Translations under genes and position numbers: made by a program | The notes under the pieces: model-generated | The model's database searches: none | Seen by the model: the letters and a program-made list of their open reading frames with translations, nothing else | Told to the model about the DNA's origin: nothing | Part shown: positions 24,254-35,376 of the stretch, one piece after another | How the letters are laid out: every line of letters begins with the position of its first letter | Position numbering within the stretch: the first letter of the stretch is position 1 | Assembly: GCA_022570795.1 (NCBI GenBank) | Contig: JAKUDP010000028.1 | Span: 186,001-250,000, forward strand | Reading direction: 5' to 3' | Length of the DNA: 64,000 bases | Source: Sphaerulina vaccinii | Lineage: Eukaryota > Ascomycota > Dothideomycetes > Mycosphaerellales > Mycosphaerellaceae

Positions 24254-24584
24254 ATGGGCAAATCCGCAGCACAAAAGCAACGCTTCATCATCACGTCCTT
24301 CGATACTCATCCACTACTCTCGGGTGAACCCTCTTCTCTCTCTGCATGGCAAGCTTTCTGCGAAGACGCAGGCGGGAAGTCTGGCAGCTCTGTTACAGAG
24401 TGCAAGAATGTAAGCTTGCACTGCACCGCGACCAAGATGTGATCTGATCATGCTGACAATGAGTTAGCTACTTAAGCAAGGAAGTCAGTCGGGCAAATCG
24501 ATGTCGAGACTGCGAATGTTGTGGCTGGAGGGGAAAGTGAATAGGTACTCTTTTGCTACGGGGAGAGGGGTGGGGGTGGTGTAG
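24254..24584 (+). CDS. small orphan protein, member A of a two-member family in this window
   Basis: Exons 24254-24409 and 24468-24584, joined by a 58-nt intron (GTAAGC donor, GCTGAC branch, TAG acceptor), give 90 residues. I know no function. The sequence SLSAWQAFCEDAG, then SSVTECKN at the end of exon 1, matches SLAAWRAFSRDVG and CSITQCKK at the end of exon 1 of the gene at 36699-37293. The intron sits at the same place and phase, and exon 2 again begins with a xLK block (LLK against ILK). It lacks the repeated N-terminus and the basic C-terminal end of the larger relative, so it may be shortened. No signal peptide or membrane segment. Confidence 0.55.
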
Positions 24585-24995
24585 GTCGGTGAGAAGCTTG
24601 AGCATTGGGAAGAATGGTCTGGATATAGCTGCGTTGAGCGAGATCAAGAAATGTGATGGAAGAGGACTTGAGCCTAGGTGCCTGTTTGTATTGGGCATGG
24701 AACGTATGATCTTGCGAGACTGGCGTGACATCGGACACTTCTCGCGATTGCGACAATCTGTGCAGCCCATAGCAAAGACAGTACAACGACAGATATTGTC
24801 GAGCATATGGAGATTGTTGAAAGAATGAATGACAGGGATGTTTGAAGCGTGACGACGCGTGTGTCAGTGCTCGATCTCTCAGCCTCATAGGCGCTAGGAT
24901 TGAGCTCGAAGTTGTGAATAGCTGTCCGTTTCCAACTCCCATCTACAGCTGCGCTGACAAGGAGCACCACATGTCATAATCACAACGAAGACACG
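24585..24995. other. intergenic region upstream of VPS10
   Basis: No gene is seen. It should hold the VPS10 promoter. A plus-strand frame (24553-24828) overlaps the end of the small orphan gene and has no start supported by context. Confidence 0.45.
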
Positions 24996-27900
24996 ATGCG
25001 AGAGGCACGACGAGGCCTACTATGGCTGGTGGTCTGCTTACTGGCACTTCTGGCCACGGAGGCGACAGCCAAGGACAAGCCGGACATTGACGACTTCAAC
25101 TTTCATGCGCTGCCGGTCAATGTGCTATACTTCGAAGACAGCGATGTCATACTCGCCACCGACGCCGATGCTCTCACGACATACCGCTCTGACAATGGCG
25201 GAAAGACGTGGGACAAGCTGGACGGCGTGGAGGCTGGAGAGGTCATGGAAGTGCTGAAGCATCCATATGACAGCAAGGTCGCTGTTGTGTTAGGCACCAA
25301 GAAGACACACTGGATCACGCACGATCGAGGGAAAGAATGGAGGTCCTTCACTTCACCCACGCACCCCTCCCTCTCCCGCTCTGGCATTGCCTTCCATGCT
25401 ACTGATTCGGATCGCATGCTGTTCGCTGCACAAAAGAGCAGCGGCTTCTCGCGAGAGGACATTGTCTACTACACCACCGATGGCTTCAAAACGGATATGC
25501 AGCTGCTGCATAAAGATGTCTTCTCATGTCTGTGGGCAAAGTCTACCGAGATCTTTACCACTGGAGACGAGAAGCGTGATAAAGATGCTGTTCTGTGCAT
25601 CGCCCGAGGCCAGTTTGACTTCTTCAAGTCGCACAACCGACTCATCATGTCCACAGACTACTTCAAGAAGGAGGAGATCGAGCCTACAATGAGCGATGGG
25701 AGGACTGTGGAGGGCATCACCAATTTGGCTTCTGTCAAGAGCTATCTCGTATTTGCGGCAAAGAGTGAAAGGACGACTGAGATGGCCATGTATGTCTCCG
25801 ATGACACGGATACCTGGCATCGTGCCGAGTTTGGTCAGCATAAGCTGGAAGAGGGCGCATACACGCTGCTGGAAAGCACAAATTACAGTATGCAGGTGGA
25901 TGTCATGACCACGGAGCACTCAGATCCAATGGGTGTTCTCTTAACTTCCAACAGCAACGGCACCTTCTTTACCAAGAACATCGAGCACACGAATCGCAAC
26001 GAACAAGGCTTCGTGGACTTTGAAAAGATGTCCGGCATACAGGGCATCGTCCTTGTCAACACAGTGGATAACTGGGAAGACGTGGAGAAGAATTGGGGAA
26101 CAAAGAAGAATGTGGTCTCGCAGATATCCTTCGACGATGGCAGGACATGGGAAGATCTGAAAGCAGATGGCAAGAAGCTCCATCTTCACTCTGTCACTGC
26201 TCAAAGGAACATGGGCCGCATCTTCAGCAGTCCGGCACCTGGCCTTGTGATGGGTGTGGGAAACACTGGCAAATACCTCAAGGACTATGATGAAGGCGAT
26301 CTGTATGTTTCGGACGATGCTGGCTTGACATGGACCAAAGCACTCGATAAGCCTCACATATATGAGTTCGGCGCACAAGGATCCATTCTGGTTGCCGTAA
26401 AAGATGATGAGACCAACAAGGTGAAGTGGTCACTGAATCATGGCAAAGATTGGGAGAGTACAGAGCTGGATGATAAGTTTACGCCCCTCGCAATCACAAC
26501 AACGCCCGATTCGACATCGTTGAAGTTCCTCATGATCGCGAAGCGAAAGGTTGACTCCAAGACCGAGTACTTTACCTACGCGTTGGACTTCAATGGGCTG
26601 CATGGTGACAAATGCAGCAGCAGCGACTTTGAAAAGTGGCCGGCGCGGAAAGACAAGGACGGCAAAGCAACTTGTATCATGGGCCATAAGCAGTACTTCC
26701 AGCGTCGGAAGGCTGATGCCAAATGCGTGGTGGAGAACAAGAACTTCGAGGATCCAGAGGAAACGCGAGAAAATTGTGAGTGTACCGAACAGGACTTCGA
26801 GTGTGACTACAACTTCAAGCGCGATGGCAACAAGTGTGTCAGAAATGGACCGGTAGCGCCTCCCGCTGGAGCCTGTGATGGCACTAAGAAGAAGTTCAAG
26901 GGCACTTCTGGCTACCGACTGATTCCTGGAAACACATGTAAAGGTGGTGTTGATCTCGCCAAGGAAGTAGAGAGAGATTGTGAAGAGACGAGCACTCCTC
27001 CTGCCTCTGGTAAGATCTCATCACAGGTCCAGAAGTTCAAAGGCTCGGGCTTCATCGAATACTACTACATGGAACGTGTGGACAGTAATCAAGAGAAAGA
27101 CGAGACGGTCCTCCTGCGAACGAATCGTGGCCAAGTCTGGAAGACACACGATCACGGCAAGAAATGGGAGCAGATCCTTGAGGACGAAGAGATCCTGGCC
27201 ATTTACCCGCATCAGTACATCAACGACAATGTGTATTTCATCACACCAACCAAGACCGTGCATTACTCGAAGAACTTTGCTCGCTCGTTCAATAGCTTCG
27301 AGGCTCCCGAGGCTCCGAACCACGAGCAGATCCAGGTCCTGACATTCCACCCCACAAACAAGGACTGGCTCATATGGACCGGTGGACGAGACTGCAAAGG
27401 AGACGACTGCCTGACTATCGCCCATGTGTCGAAGAAGGGAGGTGACGACTGGGAGTCGCTACTTCGCGCAGTTCGAAAGTGCCAGTTCGTGTACCGAGAG
27501 GACAGGCCAGAGTCGGAGCAACTCGTTTACTGCGAAGTGCATACGGACGAGAGCAACGATAGCCCGGTGAAGCTTCTCAGCAGTACCGACTGGTTTGAAC
27601 ACAAGAACGAGTTGCAAACAGACATCGTCAGCTTCGCTACCATGGAAGAGTTCATCGTGGTAGCTGTCAAGGACAAGAAGGAGGAGACTCTGCGAATCGA
27701 CGCGAGCATTGACGGCTCAACCTTCGCGAACGCCCAGTTCCCGGTCAATTTGAACGTCAAGCACAAGACAGCGTTCACTGTTCTGGACTCTAGTACCCAT
27801 GCTGTCTTCCTACACGTCACTGTGAATGCTGTTGAGGACCAGCAATACGGCAGCATTGTCAAGAGTAACAGCAATGGCACTTCATACGTTCTGTCGTCCG

Positions 27901-29411
27901 CCGATGTCAACAGGAATAACGAAGGATACGTGGACTTCGAGAAGATGCAAGGCCTAGAAGGAGTTGCAATCATCAACAAGGTCGCGAATGCGCGTGAGGT
28001 TGATGGAGGCAGCAGAAAGAAACTGCAGACATTCATTACCCACAATGATGGTGCAGCATGGGCACAACTTGGGCGGCCAGATGACCCGCCAGAAGACGTT
28101 GGCAAACCTTTCGAGTGCCAAGGCTTCAGTAATCAGAAGTGTAGCTTGCATTTGCATGGTTATACCGAACGCAAGGATCCGAGAGACACATACAGCTCAC
28201 CAAGCGCAGTTGGTCTAATGCTGGGTACTGGCAATGTCGGTGAATTCCTAGGTCCAAGAGAGGATGCAGATACCTTCATCACTCGCAATGGGGGGATCAA
28301 ATGGCACATGGTTGCTGAAGGCAACTGGATGTGGGAGTATGGTGATCAGGGCTCCATCATCGTCATCGTCAAAGAAGATCAGCCGACTAATGGAGTCATG
28401 TACTCTTTGGACGAAGGTCAGACTTGGGAGAAATACGACTTTGGCGAGACCATGACGGTGAACGACATCAGCACTGTGCCCAGCGATACAAGCCGAAACT
28501 TCTTGCTCTGGGGCAAGATCGGCGATTCCATTGCGACTATCAACCTCGACTTCAGTGGCATGACCGAGAGAGCCAAGCAGTGCGTACTTGATGAGCAGCA
28601 TCCTGAGGACGGCGACTACGAGCTCTGGACGCCTTCACACCCGCTTTCTGAGGACCACTGCCTATTCGGACATCAAGCTGAGTATCACCGCAAGAAGCTC
28701 ACATCGGACTGCTACAATGGCAAGGAAATCAAACATCTTCACAACATCCTGAAGAACTGCACCTGTACACGAAACGACTTTGAGTGTGACTTCAATTACC
28801 AGAGCGACGCCAACGGTGCCTGCCTCCTTGTAGAAGGCTTGGAACCAGCTGACCCCTTGGAGGTGTGCAAGAAGAATCCAGGCCTCCTGGAGTTCTATAA
28901 CCCAACTGGGTACAGACGTATACCGCTCACCACATGTGACGGCGGCAAGGAGTTAGACAAGACATCAACTCCATACCCATGTCCAGGACATGAACCAGAG
29001 TTCGAGAAGAAACACGGCATTAGCGCCGCTGGCTTGTTCTTCGCCATCGTAATACCCATCGCCGCAGCCGCTGGTGTCGGCTGGTGGGTCTATAAGAATT
29101 GGGACGGCAAATTCGGCCGCATCAGACTTGGAGATTCTGGATCTGGTAGCTTCGATGGCGATGCTCCTTGGGTGAAATATCCTGTCTTGATCATTTCTGG
29201 CATCGTAGCTGTTGTTGCAGCTATACCGATGGTTGTGGGCAGTCTGTGGAATACTGTGGCAACGAGATTTGGAAGGAGTAGTGGATATGGATACTCACAT
29301 CGACCATTCACCAGTCGGAGTAGTTTCCAGAGAGGCAGAAGTGATTATGCTGCTGTTGTAGATGATGACGATGGAGAGTTACTGGGCGAGGACAGTGATG
29401 AGGATGTCTAG
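24996..29411 (+). CDS. VPS10: vacuolar protein sorting receptor Vps10
   Basis: Type I sorting receptor that carries carboxypeptidase Y and other hydrolases from the late Golgi to the endosome/vacuole. A single uninterrupted exon of 1471 codons, close to usual fungal length. A signal peptide covers residues 1-25. Two Vps10 domains follow, each a beta-propeller of sortilin type with repeated Asp-box-like turns (SDNGGKTWDKL, SDDAGLTWTKAL, HDHGKKWEQI, LDEGQTWEKY) and closing with a Cys-rich module (KCSSSDFEKW to CECTEQDFECDYNF; QCVLDEQHPE to CTCTRNDFECDFNY). A membrane helix lies at about 1344-1366 and a second hydrophobic segment at about 1396-1416. An acidic tail ends the protein (DDDDGELLGEDSDEDV), suited to adaptor binding. 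Confidence 0.97.
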   Translation: MREARRGLLWLVVCLLALLATEATAKDKPDIDDFNFHALPVNVLYFEDSDVILATDADALTTYRSDNGGKTWDKLDGVEAGEVMEVLKHPYDSKVAVVLGTKKTHWITHDRGKEWRSFTSPTHPSLSRSGIAFHATDSDRMLFAAQKSSGFSREDIVYYTTDGFKTDMQLLHKDVFSCLWAKSTEIFTTGDEKRDKDAVLCIARGQFDFFKSHNRLIMSTDYFKKEEIEPTMSDGRTVEGITNLASVKSYLVFAAKSERTTEMAMYVSDDTDTWHRAEFGQHKLEEGAYTLLESTNYSMQVDVMTTEHSDPMGVLLTSNSNGTFFTKNIEHTNRNEQGFVDFEKMSGIQGIVLVNTVDNWEDVEKNWGTKKNVVSQISFDDGRTWEDLKADGKKLHLHSVTAQRNMGRIFSSPAPGLVMGVGNTGKYLKDYDEGDLYVSDDAGLTWTKALDKPHIYEFGAQGSILVAVKDDETNKVKWSLNHGKDWESTELDDKFTPLAITTTPDSTSLKFLMIAKRKVDSKTEYFTYALDFNGLHGDKCSSSDFEKWPARKDKDGKATCIMGHKQYFQRRKADAKCVVENKNFEDPEETRENCECTEQDFECDYNFKRDGNKCVRNGPVAPPAGACDGTKKKFKGTSGYRLIPGNTCKGGVDLAKEVERDCEETSTPPASGKISSQVQKFKGSGFIEYYYMERVDSNQEKDETVLLRTNRGQVWKTHDHGKKWEQILEDEEILAIYPHQYINDNVYFITPTKTVHYSKNFARSFNSFEAPEAPNHEQIQVLTFHPTNKDWLIWTGGRDCKGDDCLTIAHVSKKGGDDWESLLRAVRKCQFVYREDRPESEQLVYCEVHTDESNDSPVKLLSSTDWFEHKNELQTDIVSFATMEEFIVVAVKDKKEETLRIDASIDGSTFANAQFPVNLNVKHKTAFTVLDSSTHAVFLHVTVNAVEDQQYGSIVKSNSNGTSYVLSSADVNRNNEGYVDFEKMQGLEGVAIINKVANAREVDGGSRKKLQTFITHNDGAAWAQLGRPDDPPEDVGKPFECQGFSNQKCSLHLHGYTERKDPRDTYSSPSAVGLMLGTGNVGEFLGPREDADTFITRNGGIKWHMVAEGNWMWEYGDQGSIIVIVKEDQPTNGVMYSLDEGQTWEKYDFGETMTVNDISTVPSDTSRNFLLWGKIGDSIATINLDFSGMTERAKQCVLDEQHPEDGDYELWTPSHPLSEDHCLFGHQAEYHRKKLTSDCYNGKEIKHLHNILKNCTCTRNDFECDFNYQSDANGACLLVEGLEPADPLEVCKKNPGLLEFYNPTGYRRIPLTTCDGGKELDKTSTPYPCPGHEPEFEKKHGISAAGLFFAIVIPIAAAAGVGWWVYKNWDGKFGRIRLGDSGSGSFDGDAPWVKYPVLIISGIVAVVAAIPMVVGSLWNTVATRFGRSSGYGYSHRPFTSRSSFQRGRSDYAAVVDDDDGELLGEDSDEDV

Positions 29412-29804
29412 ACGATATCTTCTGATGAGGCTGGGACTGTACTTGCGCATGTAGGATAATGCGAAAGATAGATAGCTCTTATGAGAATGTGCATACAGGT
29501 GTCATGATACTAGAGTACACCTTTATATCTTGACCATCCAGTGTCCGGTACCTGTTGGGCAGTCAGCTGCACCACTGAAGTAGTGAGTGGACTTGCTTAG
29601 GGTTGCCCAAAATTGCTAGGATGTCGATGAGGTCTACAATCGAGCATATCCGCGATCTTCTGGATAAGCCATTCGATAGTTTAGAACGCATTCATATTTT
29701 TTGGAAGTTTATGATATAATGCCATTGTCATTTCCTCATTCTGTGAGCTGAGCTGATCTACTCCCTCACTCCACGCTAAATTACACACACTGTCGATATC
29801 CAAT
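29412..29804. other. intergenic region between convergent genes, with a dispersed repeat
   Basis: No gene is seen. It holds the 3' ends of VPS10 and of the aspartic protease gene, and the repeat copy at 29590-29712 described separately. Confidence 0.5.
29590..29712 (-). repeat. dispersed repeat, copy A (inverted relative to copy B at 60.0 kb)
   Basis: The reverse complement of this segment matches 59931-60052 over about 120 bp. A 29-bp block (29592-29620 against 60022-60050) is identical and further matched blocks lie around ATTCGAT and GCATATC. Both copies sit in non-coding DNA. On the matching strand a short frame reads AILGNPKQ in both, so this could be a remnant of a mobile element or of a duplicated gene. 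No terminal inverted repeats or target duplications are visible. Confidence 0.6.
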
Positions 29805-31271
29805 TCAAATCCCCTTCCCATACAACTTATAATACTGTCTCGCAGCAAACCTCATCTTTCCACCCTGAATATCAAAAACCGCCAAAACATTCTTCATGAA
29901 AGTTCCACCTAAAATACTCAGACCTCCTCCATCAGATTGTATCCCCGTAACACAATAATCCGGCGCAATAGTAACTATCATATCCAAAGCATTGACATAG
30001 AAGATTTTCTTCCCGATTCCTACTCCGAAGACTGGAGGTTGGGAATTGCAGTCTACGAGGTAGGCGCCTGCTTGGTCGTCGTAGTATGCTGGTGGGTTGT
30101 AGAGTAATGCTGTAGCGTCTATTACGTCTTGAGGCACGTAGGCGAGCGAGGTTCCGGAGTCGACGATTGTGTCTGAGCCGTTGTAGGTGAGAGGTGTTTT
30201 GAATCTGTTGACGTTGTTGTACGAGTTGAATTGCGTGCTTCGTTTTGCGGAGTAGGCGTAGCCGTCTATGTAGATGGTGTAGAATGTGTAGACTGCTGTA
30301 CCGGCGGAATTCACTGATAAGCCTGCGATTGGTGTTGAAGCGAAGTAGGGCGAATGTTGGATATCTGGGATTCCTCCTAGAGCGAGAACTCCGCCTACGG
30401 ATTGGTTTCTGTCTATTGCCATGCTGAAAATTGCTGGGATGTTTTGTTGTTGGTACATGTTGACGAAGAGAGGATTGTAGTAGAGTGGCCGATTTGTGGT
30501 GCCACCATCTGCTTGTGGATTGGTGCCTGCGAATGCTGAGGTGAGAGTACGTCCAGCAAAGCCGATAAGTCCAGTAGAGACACCATCTCCATACCACGCT
30601 GCGACGTTGACCAGACCGAATTGTTGTTGGGGTACTGTGATGCCTCCCATGGTGAAGGACTCCATGCCAATGGCTCCATTGAGGTATTCTCCATCGGCGT
30701 AACTGATGTTAAAGTTCTGGTTGGCGACTGCTGTGTATGTTGTTGACCTTGTCGAATCGTATTGAGATGCAAAGCCGCAGTCCGCCTGGGTCAGTGGCGT
30801 GTCGTCTACAGGGTCGAAGCATTTCCAGCCTGGTACGACTAACCAAGGATCACTACTGCCTGAGTCGATGACAGTTGAGAACTTCTGACCACCAACGGTG
30901 ACATCTGCCAGGAAGACTTGGCCACCATTGACAGAGATCAGGGGCGTGGTGGCGTTCTACAATCGTCAGGTCAGTAATGGTCCACCATCCTAGGTGCTCA
31001 TGGCTTCACTTACGGCTGCCCTAGATATCCCAGCATCGCCTCTCATAGCTTGCACATACACTGAACTGAGTGACGTTGCATCTTTCTGCGTCAAGGCGAC
31101 GACATTCGATGTGTATTGCAATTCGCTGTCCTCGCTATTGGCCGCCTCCTCCTCTGCGCTGGTCCTTTGAATCCTGTTCACCGTGAACTTATTGTTGATT
31201 GCACTTGGCTTGTAGCCATTGAGTCGCAATGCTGCGGTCGCACATGTCCAGAGCAGTACCAGCAGGACCAT
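29805..31271 (-). CDS. secreted pepsin-type aspartic protease (family A1)
   Basis: Extracellular or vacuolar endopeptidase made as a proenzyme. Exons 31271-31014 and 30956-29805 give 469 residues. The first exon holds a signal peptide (MVLLVLLWTCATA) and a propeptide with NNKFTVNRIQR. The second exon opens with VNGGQVFLADVTVGG and the first catalytic site VIDSGSSDPWLV, Asp in a D-S-G variant of D-T-G. The flap region has NISYADGEYLNGAIG, and the second catalytic site is TIVDSGTSLAYVP. The tail GGTFMKNVLAVFDIQGGKMRFA is standard for the fold. No GPI signal or membrane anchor is seen at the end, so it is likely soluble. The 57-nt intron has GTAAGT and TAG ends. The substrate cannot be told from sequence. 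Confidence 0.92.
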
Positions 31272-31907
31272 CGCAATCTTGTTGTCTCCCTTGGCTCGTC
31301 AGCCTCCAGCCTGAGCAGAAGCAGATCGAGGGTGGCGGTGAGAGCTCGTGGCGAACGGCGAGGTTGGCGCTTAACATTGACGCGCGGGAGTAGCTAGCGG
31401 CGTGTTGAGCATGTTCGTTACAGCTTCGCAATCTGTGTGTTCAATGAGCGCGCTGCTGCAGGCCAGAGTCAGTTGTTGTCGCACGCCTCGAGCCTTACAT
31501 ACCTCTCCCAGCACACCGGCAGAATGTTAGCAATTTGCCAGGCGGCAGGAATGCGTCCACGCGGCCAAGCAAGGGATGAGAAGCTGAGGCAGTTGATGCT
31601 GTACAAAGTATAGCATTGATACCATCCTTCTCGGACTGGTAGAGGTCGTTATCAATTACATAAGTGCCACTTTGCACCGACGCGCTTGAACGTAGTAGGT
31701 AAGAAGTACCTCAGGATCCTTCTTGGATCTCCCTGTGCTGTCCGTAGACCAGCCATGATTGCGCCCAGACGCCATGCAATCCCAGATGCCGATACGATGC
31801 AATAGAAAAGCATGTACTTTTTACAATTACACGGAAGAGTGTGAACCCTCGACGTAGTTGTTGCCGGTCATGGATGTGAGTCCCTGACTGGCGACACGTG
31901 GTACAAT
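31272..31907. other. intergenic region
   Basis: No gene is seen. The part next to 31271 should contain the aspartic protease promoter, and the other end the 3' UTR of the SDR gene. Confidence 0.5.
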
Positions 31908-33055
31908 CTACCAGAGAGTGTAGCCACCGTCAATGAGGCAGTTGTTGCCTGTCATGTACGACGATCCGTCCGATGCGAGGTAGACGGCCAGGTTGTTCAG
32001 GTCGTCAACGGCACCGAGGCGCTTCTGAGGGGTGTGATCAACCCAGATGCGCTTCTGGGCCTCGAGTGCGGGGACGCGGTTGAGGGCAGTGTCCATGTAG
32101 CCGGGGGAGATGGCATTGACGCGAATACCGTGGCGAGCCCACTCAGCGGCGAGCGACTTGGTGAGCTGGACGACGGCAGCCTTCGAAGCGTTGTAGCATG
32201 ATTGCTCTTGTGGGTAGTTCACAACGGAACCGGACATCGAGGCGATGTTGATGATGCTGCCACCCGTGCCGAGACGAATCATCTCACGGCCGACGGCTTG
32301 GTTCACGAGGAAGCAGCCGGTGACATTGATATCGATGAGACGGCGAAACTTCTCAGTGTCGTAGGTCTCGGCCTTGAGGTTTGAGCTGTGAACTGTTAGC
32401 TGATGATGCTGCAGGAGGGGTATTTGCAAAACTCACTCTGCGATGCCAGCAGCGTTGATTAGAACGTCAACAGAGCCGTAGTGCTCGGTCAGGTCACGAA
32501 CGGTCTGAGACACACCCTCGGCGTCGCGAACGTCGACCTTGTAGAACCGAACGTCGATGCCCGTCTGCTCGCTAAGCTCGGCGGCGGCGGCGTCTCCGAG
32601 TTCTTGCTGCACGTCCATGATGGCAATGCCACGCACGCCGACCTCAGCGAGGGCTTGTGCCATATTGAACCCTAAACCACGTCCACCGCTGTGAGGTGTT
32701 AGCTGGAATTTCGGTGACGGCGGGGTTGGGCAACGACTTACCCAGTGACGACGGCGACCTTGCCTGCAAGTGTGAACTTCTGGAGGGTTGGTGTGAGGTG
32801 CTTGAAGGACTCTGCCTTCAATGGCATGGCCACCTTGACCTCGTCGGCGCCTGGTGGGTTGACAGGGCCGCCGCTGCCAGCCTCGTACTGGACAGTGGAC
32901 TCGGTGCGCTCTCCCTTACTGTAGGAGACGACGGGGACCTCTGGGTCGGCTTTCTTGGTCGTGGACGTGAAAGTCGCACGAGCAATCACAGGTGTGAGTT
33001 GTTGTGGGCGTGCCACAGCACGGCTGGCAGCGCGGAGCGCGGTGCGGCCGAACAT
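31908..33055 (-). CDS. short-chain dehydrogenase with mitochondrial-type presequence (polyol dehydrogenase-like)
   Basis: NAD(P)-dependent classical SDR. Exons 33055-32742, 32688-32437 and 32385-31908 give 347 residues. The first about 30 residues (MFGRTALRAASRAVARPQQL) are basic, hydroxylated and free of acids, as in mitochondrial presequences. The cofactor motif is split by intron 1: GKVAVVTG then GGRGLGFNMAQAL. Further SDR blocks are VLINAAGIA (NAG-type), the catalytic Ser in NIASMSGSVVN, YNASKAAVVQLTKSLAAEWA (Y-x3-K), and the closing YMTGNNCLIDGGYTLW. Fungal proteins of this form are often annotated as D-arabinitol or mannitol 2-dehydrogenase-like. That substrate is inference. Confidence 0.88.
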
Positions 33056-33228
33056 GCTGGCGGTGATGTTTCTGAGTACTTGAGGTGCTTGGTGTGCGTG
33101 TGCTGAGGTTTCGTAGTGATGGAGGCTCGCTGTCGATGCTGTTGGAGGAGGTTTCGTGTGCGTTTGATGAAAAGTCGAGCGTGGTGTGAAGTGTCGAGGG
33201 AGGAGTGAGAATGCAGAGAAAGTGCGAA

Positions 33229-33234
33229 TTTATA
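33229..33234 (-). promoter_or_regulatory. possible TATA element of the SDR gene
   Basis: TATAAA on the minus strand about 175 bp before the SDR start codon. It is plausible as a core promoter, with no other support. Confidence 0.3.
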
Positions 33235-34999
33235 GCTGGAGCAAGAGCAACAATCGATATCGAGCTGTCGCCTCCGTAACCGTTGAGCTTTCTGTTTCGA
33301 AGAGGGTAGGAGCGAGAGAGGACCGAGACTCGCAACAACGACAGAACGAAGGACTTTTCAATGAACTCACGGTGACTGAAGGCGTCTCACAAGTGCGAGA
33401 GGCTCTGCTTATGAACCACATCCTCGCGAGTCCGTCGTCCAAACACATGTCGCGCTCTACCACGTCGCCGCGAAATATTTGTGAATTCTTAGCGTCAGTG
33501 CGGCATCTCATGACCCACTATGAGGACCCCTTTTGTTGCTTGTTTAGCACCACGAACTGGGTGCGCGATGGGGAGCGATGTGCTGCCGAGACACTGGTGC
33601 ATCTTACGATGGGGCTCGACAGAGAAAAGCGGACTCGGGGTGTGGTCGGATGGCACGGTTGTCGCTGATGGCGTCGACGGTCTGCTTCCCACGAACGCTG
33701 TGAGATAGTGGCCCGAACGGTCACTCCGAAGCGATTGCGCCAGAGAGAGACAAAAGAGCGCGATGCTAGAGAAGCAAAGGTGAAGTCGCGCCGGGCCACC
33801 CAACACACGTGAAAAGCTTCCTATCGTGCAGATCCTTTAGAGTTCGTGGCGGGATTGAGATTTCGGCTTCCAGTTCCTGGCGTGGCGGAAGATCTCCCTG
33901 CAGCTGGGAACGCCAGGGTACCCACGTCTGCGCCATCATCGTACGTCCGTAGCTCTCATCAGCCTTACCGGATGAATTGAGGCACACTGAAGAACCGACC
34001 CTACTTCATTCACTTGCCAGCGCGCCAGGCACAGCTCGTTCAAGCATACAAGACTCGAAGACTCGCTTCATCTCGACTCGGACATCATGGTCTCGCACGC
34101 TCCTCAACCATTGTGATTACAGCCACCGTGCGGCCCACACATCTAGTCATGTGGGATGCCAATGGGAGCTCTGCCGGCAGTCTGTTTCGGGGAAATGAAT
34201 CCAGCACGGAGCCCGGGCTTATGAGAAAAAAGTTAACACGTTCGACGCAACCTCGTTCTGGTTCGATCTGGATGCAGCAGGTTTGCGTCTTAATAATAAC
34301 AACGTTTACCACCAAGAACGTTCCGCGCTCCTAGCCTGGGCACACCGCACTCTAGCCTGGTGGCACTGCAGGATGTGTACCGTGCGGCTGGCTGCACACA
34401 GACGATAGCGAGCGCCGATAGCACACTACGGACCCGACTGCCATCTTGTCGTTCTCTTCTCGAAACCGGTGTCCGTGGAAGAAAACCATGATCGACAACA
34501 CTCGTTACGAGGACATCGGTGTAGAGCTTGTTGATGGTACTGTTGGTTACACGTTGAGCAGAATTGGCAGGAGTGTTGTCCGCTTTCAATCTGATCGAAA
34601 CAATGCTGATAAGAACTCCCAGAAGAAGGCTGATAGATCATCTTTATGCTTCCAAACGAGGGAGATCTGCCGATAACAAGAACTGCATTTATCGAAAGGC
34701 GCATGAGAGTCCTCCTCAACAGCATGTATGACATGCATTGGCACTTTGATAGATGTGCACACTACGGGTGACAGCATCACATAGCTGGAGATTGACCTCG
34801 CTTGTTGACCGCTCCTTGCTACCAGGCTGGACGAAGGATTCAAAGGCCGAACTGTTCCGTTCACAGTATCCTGGCACACCTGCAGTGAACGAAGTGCTTG
34901 CTCATTCCTCTTTTCCAGAAAGGTCAGATACGGGAGCCTATGGCGTTTGCTGTGCTGGTTTCAGGTTGATGCTTTACCCATCTTGACAGTTCCTCCTCT

Positions 35000-35376
35000 T
35001 TCTTGATCTGCTGGATCTGGCAGGAAACAGTTCTACAATGGCTGGACATCTGTCTGACGACACTGTCTTCCCTGGTTCAGCCAGGTAGGTGTGAGTCCAT
35101 GCCATCTGGACGTTGGGTGCCTCAGTCTTCGTCTTCCAGCATAGAGATCAGCCGCTCCTCGCCTGGCTTCTCTGCTTGAGCTAGATGAGCGTAAGCCCAT
35201 ACCGTCCGGACTTCTGGTGCCTTGGTATCCGATTGCTTCAGCAGAGCGAACGCTCGCTCACTCGGCATCTCAGGTATCTCGCGAGGTCTCTTTCTGACCA
35301 CACACCACGAGCGGATGCGGTGGATGCCCAAGTGCCTCCGGGAGAAGCCCGACCATCTCATCCAGCAACACAACAT
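35000..35376 (-). pseudogene. frameshifted coding remnant with an internal peptide repeat
   Basis: From ATG 35376 an 85-codon frame ends in LISMLEDED. Its segment TKAPEVRTVWAYAHLAQAEK is echoed just downstream as TEAPNVQMAWTHTYLAEPGK, but in a frame shifted by one base. The stop after EDED therefore looks like the result of an indel. The two units lie about 100 bp apart at DNA level. No known family. It may be a decayed gene or a real gene with a mis-sequenced base. Confidence 0.3.

Noticed and set aside
33186..33668. 160-codon plus-strand frame upstream of the SDR gene
   Set aside because: Starts with GTG rather than ATG, overlaps the SDR promoter and has random-looking composition.
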